Positions 1-14,444 of a stretch of DNA of 64,000 nt are shown here, piece after piece (the first letter of the stretch is position 1; each line of letters begins with the position of its first letter). The stretch comes from Colias croceus (Eukaryota; Arthropoda; Insecta; Lepidoptera; Pieridae). Below the pieces are notes generated by a model. The model did no database searches. It saw only the letters and a list, made by a program, of their open reading frames with translations, and was not told the origin of the DNA. Made by a program: the position numbers and the translations under genes. The DNA is taken from assembly GCF_905220415.1 (NCBI RefSeq), contig NC_059537.1, positions 4,687,622-4,751,621 on the forward strand, written 5' to 3'.

Positions 1-686
1 GTTTAATATTTGGTAGATCGTATCATGGGCTCAGTAGAACACGGTTGTAACTCGGAAAGGGAATTTATTCTCGTCAAACTTTATTTTTATTTTTTGCTTA
101 GATTTATTTGGCTAATTGTTGAAAAGCTGATGATTAAGACTACTGTGAACTAAATTACTGTACTATGAAAGTGAAATTAATTATTTTAAAGTAAAACAGA
201 AGCCAAAATTCTAACTCTACTTTTTACGACAGGCCTGATAGACCTTACTATGATATTTCTATCGATCATATTAAAAGTATTAAGGTTGAAGTGATAATAT
301 ATAAGATAATATATATCAAAATAATAATAAAAAATGTAAAATTCGTCGGTAGTTACCACCGATAAATAGACAGTTTATATAAATACCCTTTAATAATAAT
401 AACCTTTAATTGTTTACAGAAACCATATTTATTAGTAGATACCTACAAAGGGAATTAGTACATCGAAAATGTATATGAAAATCTCCACAAGCTACAACCC
501 ACGTGCTCGCAAATGAATAAATTATGTAAATAGTACGAGGCGGGTTCTCGCTTTCTTGTAAATGATTTGCCGTTTCGCGTCTAATGGCCGCTTGATACAC
601 GCACAGATCTACATATTAGAGCTTCGAATTATTTAATTGCTGTTTATAACCGGTGTGCATGCGAACCTTTTATTACTTGGACTATA

Positions 687-714
687 AAACGGGAATATAC
701 GTATATTCCCGTTT
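687..714. repeat. Perfect 28-bp palindrome
   Basis: AAACGGGAATATAC is followed immediately by its exact reverse complement, with no loop bases. It lies in otherwise unremarkable intergenic DNA. Confidence 0.9.
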
Positions 715-3700
715 ACGTTTTGGGGACGTATTGTCATGTTTATTATCGCATTGCTCATCCAATAAATGAAATTACCATATTATTTGTATTTATATGTAAA
801 TAATTGCAGTAGGTAGGTACGTGCAACATAGGTATACCTAAACAAAATGTCTAGGTAACGGATAGAATATAAACTGTTACATTGTCTGTGATGAGGTGTA
901 ATTCTAAATCTATTGAAATTTGAAAAGTACCTATCCATTATTGATTATAGAATAACAGATTACCCTTAAATGTCTGACGGGTTTTGATTTTTAATATACA
1001 GGTAATATCATATAGTAAAATAAAACATACAAACACATTACATGTTATAATATTATTAAAGTAGTTAACGGAAACATTAAACTGTTGGCAATAAAATAAC
1101 TCTACCAATCTAGAGTCATTCATCTGTCTCCGAAGACACATTTAGTTATCGAGCGTAATATAGTAGATATCGATTATTTTTGTTTAATATCTAGAAGAGG
1201 AAATTGCAAAATATAATCTTGTCATTTCTAAAGATATTATTTTATCGTATAATTCATATATAAAATGGTAACAAAGTTGACCGCCCTAGAAAAATTCCAC
1301 ACATTAAACAAAGACACATTTCCGCATACCTACATATTCGCCGACATTAACACTTGACGCTTAATTTTAATGACAGAATGATTGGCCACGGTCCCAAAAG
1401 CGAAAAACCATTAAATATGTATTCCGTAATGTCTAAAAAAGAACAAGACACAAAGTGCAAACTGGGCGGGCGCAACTTTCGCAGATCGATCCAAAAATGT
1501 GACAAATGGTAGCGGCGTCTTTCATCCAGCCAACCTTAAAAGCCTTACAATACAAAACGAACCAGAATCCATTTATTTAAGGTTGCATTTTCAGAAACAA
1601 GCAACGGTTATTAAGAAAATGATAATGCAATAATGAAATTCGGAAATAATCGCAAATAGCTTTAAGCTTTGCACGTACCTACCTGAATTGAAAATGTCAA
1701 TTTTGGTTGATGATTCGCGTGGTTTGTTTTTTTGAATATGTGCGGTAGCTTTTATTTCTATATCAACGCCTTTTTACTACGTATTTAATTGAATAAGGAC
1801 GTATTAAATTTACTATAATAAGCATTAATGAATAATGAATAATAAAGTTATTAATATAACCTTATTAAGTAGATAAGTATTGCAATTTCATAATTGAAAC
1901 GTTTTCCATGTATGTGACTGAGCAATAGCCGTGCTTTAGTTCAATTATAAAATAGTCAATTTTTCCTTTGCACAGCGTATATAAATTATATCAATTCCGC
2001 TTATTATCCGCACTCAGTCATTCTCTCATTACTTTAATACTGTCGTATTAAGTTGATTGTGCTCGTGCGATAATAGAAGATAATTTGAGATAATTGTGAA
2101 GGCTAACGGTAGTCAATGAAGACGTAATTCTTTGAATTAATAAGACTTATGTGTGTGATTCATCACTTGTCTGTATTAAATGATGAAGTTAAAGCGCTAG
2201 AAATACACGGATTAAGAACATAATTTGGTAGAAATATACACTCCTAATTTTAGATCAACTTGTTTTTTATTCGACGTTACAGAATGTGGTTGAGGTAATT
2301 ACTTAGTTCTTCTAAAAATATTAAATTTATAAGCATAGTGAATAAAAATTATAGCTTAAAAAGAAAATCTATGCAGAAAATATTTTGCATTTATTATGTC
2401 TATGTAGTTCAATATTATGTACATAGTGTAGTACTATCTAGCACCAAGCTTGAAAGTTTTTATCATATGAACATAGAAGTGTCCATTAGATACCTATAGG
2501 TATGATGGATAATAAGAGTATCCTGATTGAAACATCAGGCTTTTTTTTTGTCAATCCTTCAAATATTGAAGGTTCAGTTTTATTAAGATGGTTCAGGATA
2601 GTTAACTTTTATTTTACGTCCATTGTAAAAAAAAATCTAAAGAAAGTTTTTACCTCTTCTATATTATAACTAGAGCTTGTATATTTCAATTAAAAATCTT
2701 GATATATTCTAGAGACATATTTATTGATACAAAGCACGTACGTTTGGTAACAGAGCTTCATTGAATCAAATGAAAATATCGATTGTTAAACTATTATTTT
2801 TCGTCACGGCCTTTTAGAATCGCACTTCAAATTCATCAATATCATAAAACAATAGATTGAAGTAACGCGAGCGCAACAAATTGTGCCCGCGTGCCGCTCA
2901 TAGATCTTTGGTAATTGCTCGATTACACACATAACGCAGTAATAGCAAGAAAATTGCAAGCAGAGTTCACATACGTCCATCAAACAATATTGTCTCTGAC
3001 CAATCGCGCACGCGGCGCGCGGCGGCCGACGCGCGCAAATCACGCGCATGCGCTGTCACTCCACACATTTTACCTGAATTTTATCGCTTTCTCGCACGAC
3101 ACCCATATTGCCCGAGGTAATTTCCAAGAGGAGAGCGTAAAGAACTCTCGTTTAGTCAAAGTACCACGAACAAAAGAGCTCATGCTCCGTCTTAATTAAT
3201 ATGATTAATGATGTGAAACCGCGGCGTGTTTTTGAAGTCGCGTTACTGTTGTTATCGAGAAATAAATTAATTTTATTAGTACCTAGTCCTTTCTATTAGA
3301 ATACGACCATCGAGTGCCGAAAACGGCTCCAACGAGCGTACAGTTATTTTCGGTTCATTTCTCTAATTTAAAAATTGGGCGTTAAAACTCACCGATTAAT
3401 ATTTAAATTTACGACATCGTGCATAGATAATAGCGTATAAAAAGGAAATGTGACGGTTTGTAAAGACTCGCGACTAACAAGGTAGAGACAGAAACCGCTT
3501 TAATGACCTCTGCTTGCATCGTTTTTAATTTTTAATATATATTCATTAAGTATATTATCATAATGGAATGTGCTCTCGACTACCGTGCAGTCGACGTCAG
3601 TGTCCAATCATCAGTCGTTTGATTGCGGAGTATAATTATTATTGTAAAATGATTAAAGTCGTTAAGAGGTTTCGCGGTAAAACAAATATAGTTCGCGCGG

Positions 3701-3911
3701 ACGCGTTATTCTTGAACATATTTTCTCATGTTTCTAACTCAAGCGTGAAATTACAACTAGATGATTTGAGCTCTATGTTATCGTGCGAGGGTTTAGTTTA
3801 TGGGTATCGATGCGATCTCGCCTGGGGCCACGATCGTGGTCGAGATAATTAGAAGCCGCGACTCTGTGGGAGCTATAAAAACGGCAAATTGACCGGCGGG
3901 ATAACCAGAAA

Positions 3912-3955
3912 GGCACAATGTGTTAGATAATAATTTCCAAATTACAGGTTGTGTT
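3912..3955 (+). other. 44-bp motif repeated at 48925-48968 (copy 1)
   Basis: It starts GGCACAATGTGTTAGATA and matches the other copy at 39 of 44 positions without gaps, although the flanks differ. It lies in a G+C-richer, regulatory-looking stretch 14.5 kb upstream of FoxB gene 1. It may be a duplicated regulatory element or a scrap of an old repeat. Confidence 0.5.
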
Positions 3956-6136
3956 AGTTCGCGAGCGAGGCTGGCCGAGCTCTTTTTTCTCGATCGCCGA
4001 CCGAGGTGCTAAGGGCAGGCTAATTATTATTTGGGTATCGAGCCAAGTTTTAATGCAGCTGCTACCTGTATAAATATTTATTATTAAAATCCAAACGCCA
4101 GTTTTGATGGAAGCCAATTAAAGTGATTATAAAGTTTCATCAAAAGTGTAACGACTTACCTCGCCGGGCACATATAAACAAACCTTAGAGATATTATGTG
4201 TAATTATCATAAATTGCTGCAGCGTCGCTTCATCTTTGATGTTACTATCGAGTTCTTTATTTGATCGGCTGAGATTAGACAATTAATAAATGTACCTAGT
4301 AAGTATGACCTTTGAATATAATTTGAATGTTTTCCACTTTTTGTCTACCGATTCCAATTTGTTTATTTTTTTCTGGCTACTTACTTATTATTGTTATCGG
4401 ATGTACAATAATTATAAACCAAAGACGTTTTTTTCACCCACAAAATGTCTTTAAATATTTTTTTAAGTTAAATTCGAAGTGCCTAGCTCTATTTATTTCC
4501 TTTATTTCTTTAACTTTCATCTAGTAGGTATATAAACACGATGAAAAATAGTCCAAATTAAGTAGCGGATGATGGCTGTAACTCAACAGCAAGCTTGTAC
4601 GTTTGAATCGAGTTTGTTTGACTAATATCTTGAGCCGTGTCCCAATACTATTGCATGTGTCAATGATAAATAGTCGCGCGCGGCGCTTTTCATCCGTCGC
4701 ACACAAAGATGCCGCCTCTAAAACATCGCACACAATTTGTTACTCTATACTTGTAACCATATAACTCATTTTACATTATCGATTTATAATTACAACACAG
4801 GACTAAATGATATGGTACTAATCAAAGTAGAGAATAATCGTAGATAATGCAGTTTAATATCGATTGAAAGGAGCCTTTCGGCGGGTAGTCGCATTCATTT
4901 GTAATGAGTTTATTCAGTTGCTTAATGGGATGAAACGTAGAAAGCAAACAGTGCTTTAGGAGCTGTGCGGTGGTCGGGTATTAGAATCATAATTAATCAT
5001 TTTTAGAAAATACGTACTTACTTGGGAAATATTTTAAGTAGTAATTAGTGAAGTTGTCGACTTTGTCCCTAATTGCTATTGAAAGTATGTCGCTAAGGTT
5101 AACAACACATTGCATAAGTGACGTACTTATAGTTTTCTTACACTGTACTGTAGATATCTATAATATTTATAACTGTAGAGTTATTAACATACTATTTTAT
5201 GACTTATTTTAGACATTAACCAGAGTCAAAGGAATTAATTCATAAGTTATTACTGTATAAAATAAAATGTAGAGTCGTATTAATGATTTTGTACCAAAAT
5301 ATTTCTTACGCTATAAATGTGAGCAGAACCTAGTTTACATGCTTCAAAAAGCACAATGCTCTATTTAAGCAACGACAATAGACATAAATGATTATTATAA
5401 TATGTAACGCAATAAAAATGTATGGAGCAATGCTTGGTAGTACAATACAATAGCAAGGAGGTGTGCAGGCGATTCGCTACGGTTGTATCATCGTGACATT
5501 ACTGAACATTAACAGTTTGGGACCACCTTGTGTGTTATCATTTATCATTAAAATATAATCAGGTACCATCTGGCTTTCTTTAATGTTCCTTTGGTATGAA
5601 TATTGTATTCAGTTATCAGAAAACCATAGCACTAAAATAAGGACTAAATTGCGAGTAATCTATCTATGTAAATATTCGTTTTTCTATTTTAAATCTATAT
5701 GCCACCTTTCAATTAAGTAACCTAGAGTACTTATAATAATTATGTTTATTAACTTGACAGCAAAATGCAAAAAATATTGCTCTTGTTGTTGCTAAAGAAC
5801 ACATCTGTGTACGCATATTATGTCCTAAATCCTCTATTTCCTATCAAATACAATCCAAACAAAAAGATACTGCTGAAAGTTAAAAGTTCCACAATCCACA
5901 TAAATATTCAAGAAAGCGGATAAACAGATATTGTTGATATGCAAATGGAAGGGTAAAGTTTATAGCATCGCGTTACTGCACAATAGTTGCGGTCAGCCGA
6001 TGCGGGCGCCAATCGAATTATTATTCGTGTGTTGATTGGTAAACAATGCTGTGAATAACAATAAAGATTACTTTTAGAAAATAAACATTTTATATTATAA
6101 TAATTATAATGAAGAAACCGCTAAAATGTTTAATCT

Positions 6137-6173
6137 CGAAACGTCGAGATAATATTATTATCTCGACGTTTCG
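6137..6173. repeat. Perfect inverted repeat, 18-bp arms
   Basis: CGAAACGTCGAGATAATA, one T, then the exact reverse complement. The CG-containing arms stand out in AT-rich surroundings. Confidence 0.9.
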
Positions 6174-8780
6174 CACTTTGCAGCAAACGTAGTTACGAGG
6201 AGACTGATCAAAATTAAACACATGAAATTACTATAATGTATATCTTATAAAAGCTATGTAAATAAAAGCTTCTCGTTTACTGTTACAACGAAAATTTTGG
6301 TAATTGGTACTAAATGCATAATACATTTTGCTTTCATTGAAAAAATATCTTACCTGCAAAACTAATCTAAAATGCGACAGAATTAGATCAATTTTACAGA
6401 TATACCAGTGAAGCAGGAAAATTAATACTTATCTGTTTATGTTGTTGTAGGTTTAACTTAGATCTTATAAAATAATAACAAATTTCAATTCAAATCAAAT
6501 CAAGTTTGTAAAAATAGGAAAGTACCTAATTATTCAATATCAAAATCAGGAATCTATCGCTGTAAATAAATAAAAGATTTACACCTACGACATTTTTTAT
6601 AATCAGTAGGTACCTAATTCACTCAATTTTTGACGTTACCATTATTCGTCATTCGTATAAGTTATCTAATTCTGTACAGCTTAATCAGATCCTTAAAACA
6701 CATCCTACAAATCTTTACGTAGATACTTTATTACAATAATTCCCATTTAACCATATCCCGTTCACATAGCCTATCTCTTTCTCTCTGCGCCGTTCCGTCT
6801 ACGCAGCTTTAGGGAGGATCCACATGAATTATGAGACCAGGCACCGCCAAAGCGTTGTTTGACCGACCAAAAGCAATTAGCCCCAACTCAGCTCAAAAAA
6901 ACTAAATCCATAAACTGAATACGATGCATATTCACTAAATTTAATTTTAAAATACCCGAGCCCGCTTTGTTTAGCGCAATTTTAAAATTCACGAAAATAT
7001 GTATACTTAATATTATACCGACGTATTTTTGTTAAATGCATGTACCGAGGTTTTTATGTTGTGATCATAATATTAAGAGTGATTTGAAATAACTGGGTGT
7101 GTGGTACAAGTTGCGAACGTAAATACTTAAATTATAAGAATAATATGGAAAATTGGAAAGGCGAAAGAGTTTGTAGATTTTCATAATTAAGTGAAAACAA
7201 GGATCACATATTTCCATACAACAATAAGATATACATATATTTGTATTATAGCTACATATTAACTTCAGACATTTTATTTTATACTTAGTTTTGACCTAAC
7301 ATTCCATTTCATCCATCATTTTTATCTTGGCTGTGATCTTGGTTATTGAGACATTTTATTTTGTATTGTAAGTAAAGTATCCAGTAGAAACTATTCCATA
7401 GATCTAAAATATAATATCATATTATTTTTTTGCTTACATAAGTAACCTTCTTCGCAGCAAACTTTTTCGCTTCTTCAAGAGGCGTCTGTATCTGCGACCT
7501 ACACCAAAAACTCGCATACCGAACATGCATTTTTGTGTATGTGTGACTGTTTAATGAATATTGTAATGATAATTTAATAAGACTGTTTGACATTTGATAT
7601 AAATAACAAATCAAAATTAGGTAAGTGAAATCTATTTTTTTATGTATGAACTGAAAAAAAACATTTTTTTTGCGTGCCAGTAAGGCAAAAAATGAATTTG
7701 AAATTGCACAAAAAAAATAAAAAATCCCCTTCTCGCGTCCGCTTCTCACTCAGACCAAACCAGCAGGCTCACTTCACTCACTAATCGAGTTTGTCGGGCG
7801 ATGTTATCTCCAAACAGCGAGTTAATAGTTCTAACGCCTCGCCGCCCCGCCCCCCGCGCCCCGCTATGAAAACATGTTTAATTCATCGGAAAATCTTTGA
7901 ACGCAATTTATGGTAATGGTTATAGACTATTGATTAGTTGAATTGGATTTCACCTGTTGGGGAGTATTTTTTAGTTGCTACTTACTTTTTTTATTAACGT
8001 GGTTTCAAGCTACCAATTTTTTTTCGAGTGTCTTTGATGGTACCTCCTGTATATCTATTATGCCGCCTATGATGTAAAGTTTTCTATAGACTTCGTTTTG
8101 TAGAATTTTATTAGTCACTTTGAGAGCAAATGCTATTTTCTGACTTATATTTATACATCTGTTGTAACTTTTTAGTCACACGCGGCAAATAGTCTCCTTT
8201 TTTTGCTCTACATTACTATTCTTCACCTCAAAATAATAACCGAATGTGTTCTTAATGTCTTAATGTTGCTGTTAATAATATTTGTTTCTGTATGCCATAT
8301 TTATGCATTCAACTTTTCTATCGTTGTTGTTTACAAAAAAATGCGTGTGTTATTTTTGCTCAAGTGTTATTTATTTGTACCTACCTACAATAAAAAATAA
8401 CGTTTTACAAATTCTTGTTTACATAATTCCTAACAAAAAACACTAAAACAATGCATCATACAAAAATGTTGTAATCTCGTGCAGTGATAAGAGTAATAAA
8501 TCACTAGAACATCGGTATATTTCGGCAACAGAACAATAGCTTTTATATTCAGAGTAATAGATTCCTTTGTACTATCACTGTAATTCATAGCTTCCGGTCG
8601 GTAGAGGTCAATTCATATCATTTGCACACATACAATAAGTTTCAACATATAATGGCGTACGTCAATCATATTACATAAACTGATTTGTTTTATTTTCAAA
8701 TTGATTTTGAAATTAATTGAATATTAATTTGATTGCTTCAGTTAGTAACACAGAATAATTGAATATTTTAGATAAATAAA

Positions 8781-8950
8781 TGCGGCCAAGTAAGAGTCAG
8801 ATTTACACGTAGGGTTCCGTAAATTAACCATTTTTAATTACTTTTTTAAATTATGTTTTTATAGACAATTCTTGAATGATTAAATCCATTTATTGTAGAA
8901 CCAGACCACAGAGACATTGTGACAGATGGACGGCCAAACATACAGACAAT
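8781..8950 (+). repeat. Degenerate interspersed repeat (GGGTTCCGTA family)
   Basis: The words GCGGCCAAGTAAGAGTCAGA and GTAGGGTTCCGTA are followed about 120 bases later by TGTGACAGATGGACGG. This order recalls a very common arthropod repeat with GGCCAAGTGCGAGTCAGAC, AGGGTTCCGTA and ACAGACGGACGG blocks. The copy is heavily mutated. The class of the repeat is not known to me. Confidence 0.5.
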
Positions 8951-11900
8951 CTGTCTAAAAAGTTAGAGCATTATGTTATTCACTCACAATAGGTCAACCA
9001 ATACCAACCTACATCAACCAATAACATAAAAATTTAAGTTGCAAAGGGTACTTTCAACTCAATGCTATTTTAATTCAAAAATAAAAGATCAATAATTGAA
9101 ACAACGTAAAAACTTCGTAAAATATTACGCATTCTTCGTGAATCCAAATTAACATAATTTAAAATAGGTACCTATTACATCAAAAAAATCCAAAAGGTTT
9201 CATGAATGCCGATTATTCGCTTAGCATCTGTATTGTTTAGGGTGCTAAGAAAATGGAGGCGTTATACCCACTTATTATTCAATGCCTTCGAATAAAGGGG
9301 ACTGAGAGCTTTCCCGAGCTCCGTGATTTGACTCATTTTTCCAAAGTAACATAATAAGTGGCTCTTTGAAAAATAACATTGAAACAACCCTTGGAAATTT
9401 TTCAATAGAGAATGGAGCATGTTTAACAAATTGCGTAACCTTTTGTGAATCGCACGCAACGAGAGTGCAAAATAAAGTTATAGGTACCTAGAATAAATTG
9501 TATTGCTTTTATTGTTAAGAAGAAATTATTAGATCTTGATTACCTACAATTCTAAAAGGTACATTTTCTTCCACTTATATCGGTTTAAAATATCGAATGT
9601 CTGTTCGAAACTCTATATGTTAGTAGAGTAGGTAAGGTATTGAACTCTTTATTGGAAAGACTTTACATCATTACATTTTGTCAAAAATATTATAGATGAT
9701 TTTTCTATATAAGTAGATGGTTTTGTATACAAACAGTGATTAAGTATGTGTGAAAACACCAATAATTCCAATACCATTTGCGCCCATAGTTGAAATTAAA
9801 CAAATCGATCCGCCACGCAATCAGAACAACAAAAAACTAATTGACAACAATCAACAATGTTGTAACAAAAAACAATTTTCTATTATTCTCATTAATAACG
9901 ATTAGAAAAAATCGATTCACACCTTTGGTGCGCTAATATGACAAATGCTTGTGGCGGCGCGGCTCAAAGACGTTCGGGGCAAAGCGCCGCGGGGCGCAGG
10001 CCTTGCCTAATATTAATTATCTGTATCAGGGAACACCTTTGAAAGATTATAGCACTTGATGGGATAATGCAATCTTCATATTGTTTCGGTGATACGCGTT
10101 TTCATAAGTTTATATTGGGTGAAATAACAAATGATTACATGACTACTTCAGAGCTAAGAAATAAAAGTCTTTTTGTGACTAAAAATGATTGAGTTCCTAA
10201 GTTTCTTGCATATTACGTTTATTTTAAGAAAATACACTGACGATTTTTTATAACAATAACATTTTAAATACAAAACTTTATCGTTAATTTGAAAAGTTGT
10301 GTAATTTTATTCATTTTAACCACCCATTTTTCATACATTCAATTTGTGGTTCGTTTAATAGTTGCCCCGGGCTATGACATGTGTTGCCGGCCGAGGGTTG
10401 GTTCACAATATAAAATCTAAACCACTATATACCCTATCTATTATTAACACTGACCGCTACCTTACACTAGTTTGTGGCGAGTTTCCATACGGAAATAACT
10501 TCTATGCATAATATTACGATACTTGTTCGTGGCTATACCTACATAGTAGAAGGATCAAAAATATGAAATAATTTGTGAGTAACACAATTAATCTGTTCCA
10601 AATTAGATATGGTTTTGATTGGTTGCATTTTAATTTAAAATATATTGCAATTTTTTGTAGGTAGATACATATACATAAGGATACAAATATAGTTTCAATA
10701 CGGATTACTTATTAAATAAAATTCTAAATGAGGAACTCTCTCGCTTCACTAATAGAGAAACTAGATGTTGCCCCATTCTGCAAAATTAAATATCCATTTC
10801 AACGCGAATCTTTTTATTTTTCCTTGTTTTTCCTTAGCTTATCACATCTACGTGGGTCGCCTCAATATATGGTTATTCCTTTCATTCATAAATTTGTTAA
10901 AAACTGGCAGAATTTTAATGTGTTTAGAACATTAGGATTTCATGAAATTCTCTATGAAATTTTTAGTTCCTAAAATATATTAATTTCGGAGCTGAGTGAA
11001 AAGTGTTTGTGTGTCATAAATTCATTGGACGAATTCAAGGAAAATGTGCTACACGTGTAGGTCCCTACTATCACTACAAGATCACTACATATTTATTTGA
11101 CATGAAATTCGCGGTTTCTGTAGAATGAAACTGACACGAAATTTACACCTAGACATATCATGTTTGTACAGTGTCATTTGAACATTTACTTTTTATTTTC
11201 ATTATAAATAAAAATACTGCATTTAATTGTTGTTGAACATTAAATAATAAATCATGTTTGAGTATTTTCCATAATAATGGGATCAATAACACCGACTCGA
11301 CTGCACACAAACCCGACATTGTCCATTGCAGTCACATAAATAATCTCCAACAACAAATATTGTAATAACTGGAGTAAAATACATGCAAATGTCGGACAGA
11401 CCAAAATCAATTCACGGAACGATGTTCTTAAAAACTAATTTTGATGTTAACAAAACCATTAGCAGATTAAACTCCTTTTAAATCCCGACGAAGACATGTA
11501 GCGTTTACGGACACAAAACGTTTCGAATCTTAAATGTAGAGCGTTAATGTTTAGATTTGTTTATCCTGTAACAAACGTAAAATTTTATGAGAACATTAAA
11601 GTTAAGTGGGAAATCCGAAAAGGAGTGATACGAGCAAGCGAGCAGATGTCGGCGCGGCGTTGATTCAAACTCAATTATTTACACTCAATAAAAAGGACAT
11701 TATACGAGTATTAGAAAATAACCCGCTAAACTCTCGCATGGACTCGGACTGTTTACGATATATCATTAAACAGACCTATTAAAAACTTAGCCTATCTGTG
11801 TTCAGTTTGAAAGAGAAAACTTCAATATTTAATCCTGCATTATAAAAGTTAAGAAGCTTAGGAATATTTTCATAAAAATCATAATGCTTACAATAGCGAT

Positions 11901-12039
11901 TGAATTTACGTATTAATCTTAAGTATAAAGATGCGTATATATGCCATAAAAGTGGATTGTGTTTGAAAATGTGAACGTTTAGTTAGTAGCTGCTCCCTAA
12001 AAAAGTAGGTCTCTAATGGATCATGAAATAATATTTTCA
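8951..12039. other. Intergenic, no gene recognised
   Basis: AT-rich. A G+C-rich island at about 9930-10010 stands out. A stretch around 9838-9890 has several ACAACAAT/AACAAT words that fit Sox or Fox sites. Nothing else is supported. Confidence 0.55.
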
Positions 12040-12180
12040 AATTCAAATTTTTTTTTTCAAATTCAAATTCAAATATTTTATTCCATGAACATGGGTACAA
12101 TACAAGGTGTTATACAAATATGAGGTCCAGCCATATTCTACCCGTCAAGGCATATGGAATTACAATTAATAATTTTATCC
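12040..12180 (-). mobile_element. 3' end of a LINE with TTTGAA-type tail
   Basis: On the minus strand the sequence runs GACCTCATATTTGTATAACA, ACCCATGTTCATGGAATAAA and then ATATTTGAATTTGAATTTGA with a poly-A interruption. The TTTGAATT hexamer-like repeats form the tail typical of several moth LINE families. No coding part is left. Confidence 0.55.
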
Positions 12181-14059
12181 TAAATTTTAATATTAGATAT
12201 TATTAAATTATCAAATTCTCGATAGACATAATATTCTCGATAGACAATATTGTTTGGTTCAATGATAATTTCAAATTAATTTTACATTAAAAGAAAGTTT
12301 GAAATGCTGTCTGGCAACTTTTCACAGGCTACTCTGCTTTTCTTTTTCCCCATTCTTCTTCCATAGGTTAGTAGTTTTAAGATTAGTTTTATTCGAAAAT
12401 TCCGTGTTTTTTTCCAGCTATATTTTCTTTAAGGAGGTAGGTGTACCTACTGTCTATTGACAAAATTCATTTGCTATTATAAATTTGGTTCTTGGAGTTG
12501 AATTTCGCCTTACTTATGCTAAAATAATTACTGGTTAATTTAAAGATTTTTGGAAATGGTATTTTCAGGCTCACGGTAAATTTAACCGTAGATATTATAT
12601 TTTATGGTGATCATTTACAATTAACGATTGATATAACCATATAATATTATGAAGAATTATTCAACATTTCGCACTATAATATAAATACATCAAGTTTACC
12701 TGTAGGTAAGTGTTAATAACTGTTCGATTAATGATTGCCTCTTACCACCAACATAATTCCCATTGTAAAACCATTAGCCGGCGATACTAGTAGATATTTA
12801 TAATCCACCATGCTTAATCGGCCAAGTTTTACGACGTCCTTGACTCGGTCACGGCGAATATCGGTATTGGATAAAAAATCACAGGTAGAGGCAAATATTT
12901 GTGAACAATTTGTTGAAGTCACACATAATAACAAGGTGGAGGCGTTTGTTTCTTCTGTGTGATCAGAGCGGGCGGCGACTTCAAAGGGAATATTAGCTCG
13001 GTTTATGCCAACATGATTGCTCCTATGAGTGTTGCCCGTGAAAAAAGAATCGATTATAATAACCATTCTTGGCACATTTTTGACAGCTTTTTTTCTAAAC
13101 TCGTTCATTTTTTACAAACACTCGTAGACCCGTAGGCTCGTAGCGCTTTGTTCGTGATTGTTTTTGCTGTGTGATTTAAATGTATTCGAAGTTGAGGTTT
13201 TGCAACTTTATGGTTATATGTATTTTACATTTGTATTGTATTGTACAATATAATAATTCAAATATGTATAATAATAATGCAAGGGGTGTTGGAAGGTTTC
13301 CGTGCCTCATAAAATTCATACTGCCTTGTAATCCTATCACTCATGCTCTTTCCAAAGAGGAATATGTCATTATTGTAGACGTTCTCAACTTTATCACATT
13401 TTGAATATTTAAATACAATAAAAAATTAAACATATTCGTACTGTTTACAGCAACATGTTTTTGCTACGCTCATTCAAAAGTAGTTAAGTGAAAAATAGCT
13501 CTACCATAGTTCTACCTAATTTTCCGAAGTTGGTTGGCTGTAGGTACTGGCTAGTAAAAATAAACATATTTTTCAGTATGTTTCACATGGAGCCTTAAAT
13601 TCAATATCACGTGTTAGGGAGCTTCCAATTATATCGTTTCTATTGAATTTGGGAATAAGTAGATAATAATCTTGCGCAAAACTGAATTGTTTTAGAATTC
13701 ACACATTAAAATATTAGTAAAATGTACTGCCCCTTTATTTAATTCTGCTTTAATGCATTTAAAAAATAAATAATATGCGTATAATAAACGTAAATGACAT
13801 TGCTACCGAAACGAAATCACCACAATGCGTTTTAAATTGCATAGCGAAGTTGTAACTTAAAATGATTTTAAAAGAGGGTAACTTTATGCTTTAATGTTTT
13901 GATGCAAACAGTTATAGCAGCTGTTTGGAAAAAATCTACCTATTATAGTATCTATTATAGTTTTATAATTTATTTTTTATTTCATTTTCAGCAGTTATAA
14001 TTAGGCGATGGTGAAAAATGATGTACACTTATTTTTTTTAAACGACGAATGACGAAAAA
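12181..14059. other. Intergenic, one 126-codon frame of doubtful meaning
   Basis: The minus-strand frame 12728-13108 starts with ATG and is long for this base composition, but shows no domain, signal peptide or family resemblance. The underlying DNA (12740-13110) is G+C-richer and could be a regulatory element instead. Confidence 0.4.
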
Positions 14060-14096
14060 CGACCTAATTGCGGACGAAGTCGCGGGCAACAGCTAG
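14060..14096 (-). repeat. Fragment of a CTAG..GACTTCGTC repeat
   Basis: The minus strand reads ACTAGCTGTTGCCCGCGACT then TCGTCCGC, the head of a moth interspersed repeat related to the CTAG..GCTTCGCCCG group. It directly abuts the next copy. Confidence 0.5.
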
Positions 14097-14327
14097 TAAT
14101 ATTATAAATGCGAAAGTAACTCTGTCTGTCTGTCTGTTACTCAATCACGCCTAAACTACTGAACCAATTTACCTAGGTACATGAAATTTGGTATGGAGAT
14201 ATTTTGATACCCGAGAAAGGCTACTTTTTATCCCAGGAAATTGACGCAATCCCGGAAATCCCACGGGAACGGGAACTACGCGGGTTTTCCTTTGAAAACG
14301 CGGGCGAAGCCGCGGGCGGAAAGCTAG
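14097..14327 (-). repeat. CTAG-family repeat, subfamily A
   Basis: On the minus strand it starts CTAGCTTTCCGCCCGCGGCT and includes CCTTTCTCGGGTATCAAAAT. It closes with a CAGACAGACAGAG run and TTTCGCATTTATAATATTA. Related copies are at 34219, 36553 and 42609. It may be a non-autonomous Helitron-like (Lep1-type) or RTE-derived element; the sequence alone does not decide. Confidence 0.7.
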
Positions 14328-14444
14328 TTTCTAATAAAGTTAACATCAAAATGATTCAGGAGTCCTACTTTCTTACTTCAAAAGTAACAAATTTCATATT
14401 CAGCTGAAAGGCGGTAAAATTGTTGAAGTGATTTTATTACACGC

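Larger units (their letters stand above)
1..8780. other. Intergenic, no gene recognised
   Basis: AT-rich DNA with short accidental frames only. Points of note are the palindromes at 687 and 6137, two small adjacent hairpins at 2522-2539 and 2556-2572 (the first followed by T9), and G+C-richer islands at about 2870-3060, 3560-4160 and 7730-7960. The islands could be regulatory. TATAAAA at 3874-3880 has no convincing initiator at the right distance. Confidence 0.6.

Noticed and set aside
2522..2549. Hairpin CCTGAT/ATCAGG followed by nine Ts, like a rho-independent terminator
   Set aside because: That terminator type is bacterial, and no upstream transcript is supported; small hairpins near T-runs are common here.
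3874..3880. TATAAAA as a core promoter
   Set aside because: No initiator about 30 bases downstream and no gene follows.
12728..13108. 126-codon minus-strand frame
   Set aside because: It has an ATG but no recognisable domain, no neighbouring exon and no splice signals that I could support; kept only as a remark on the region.
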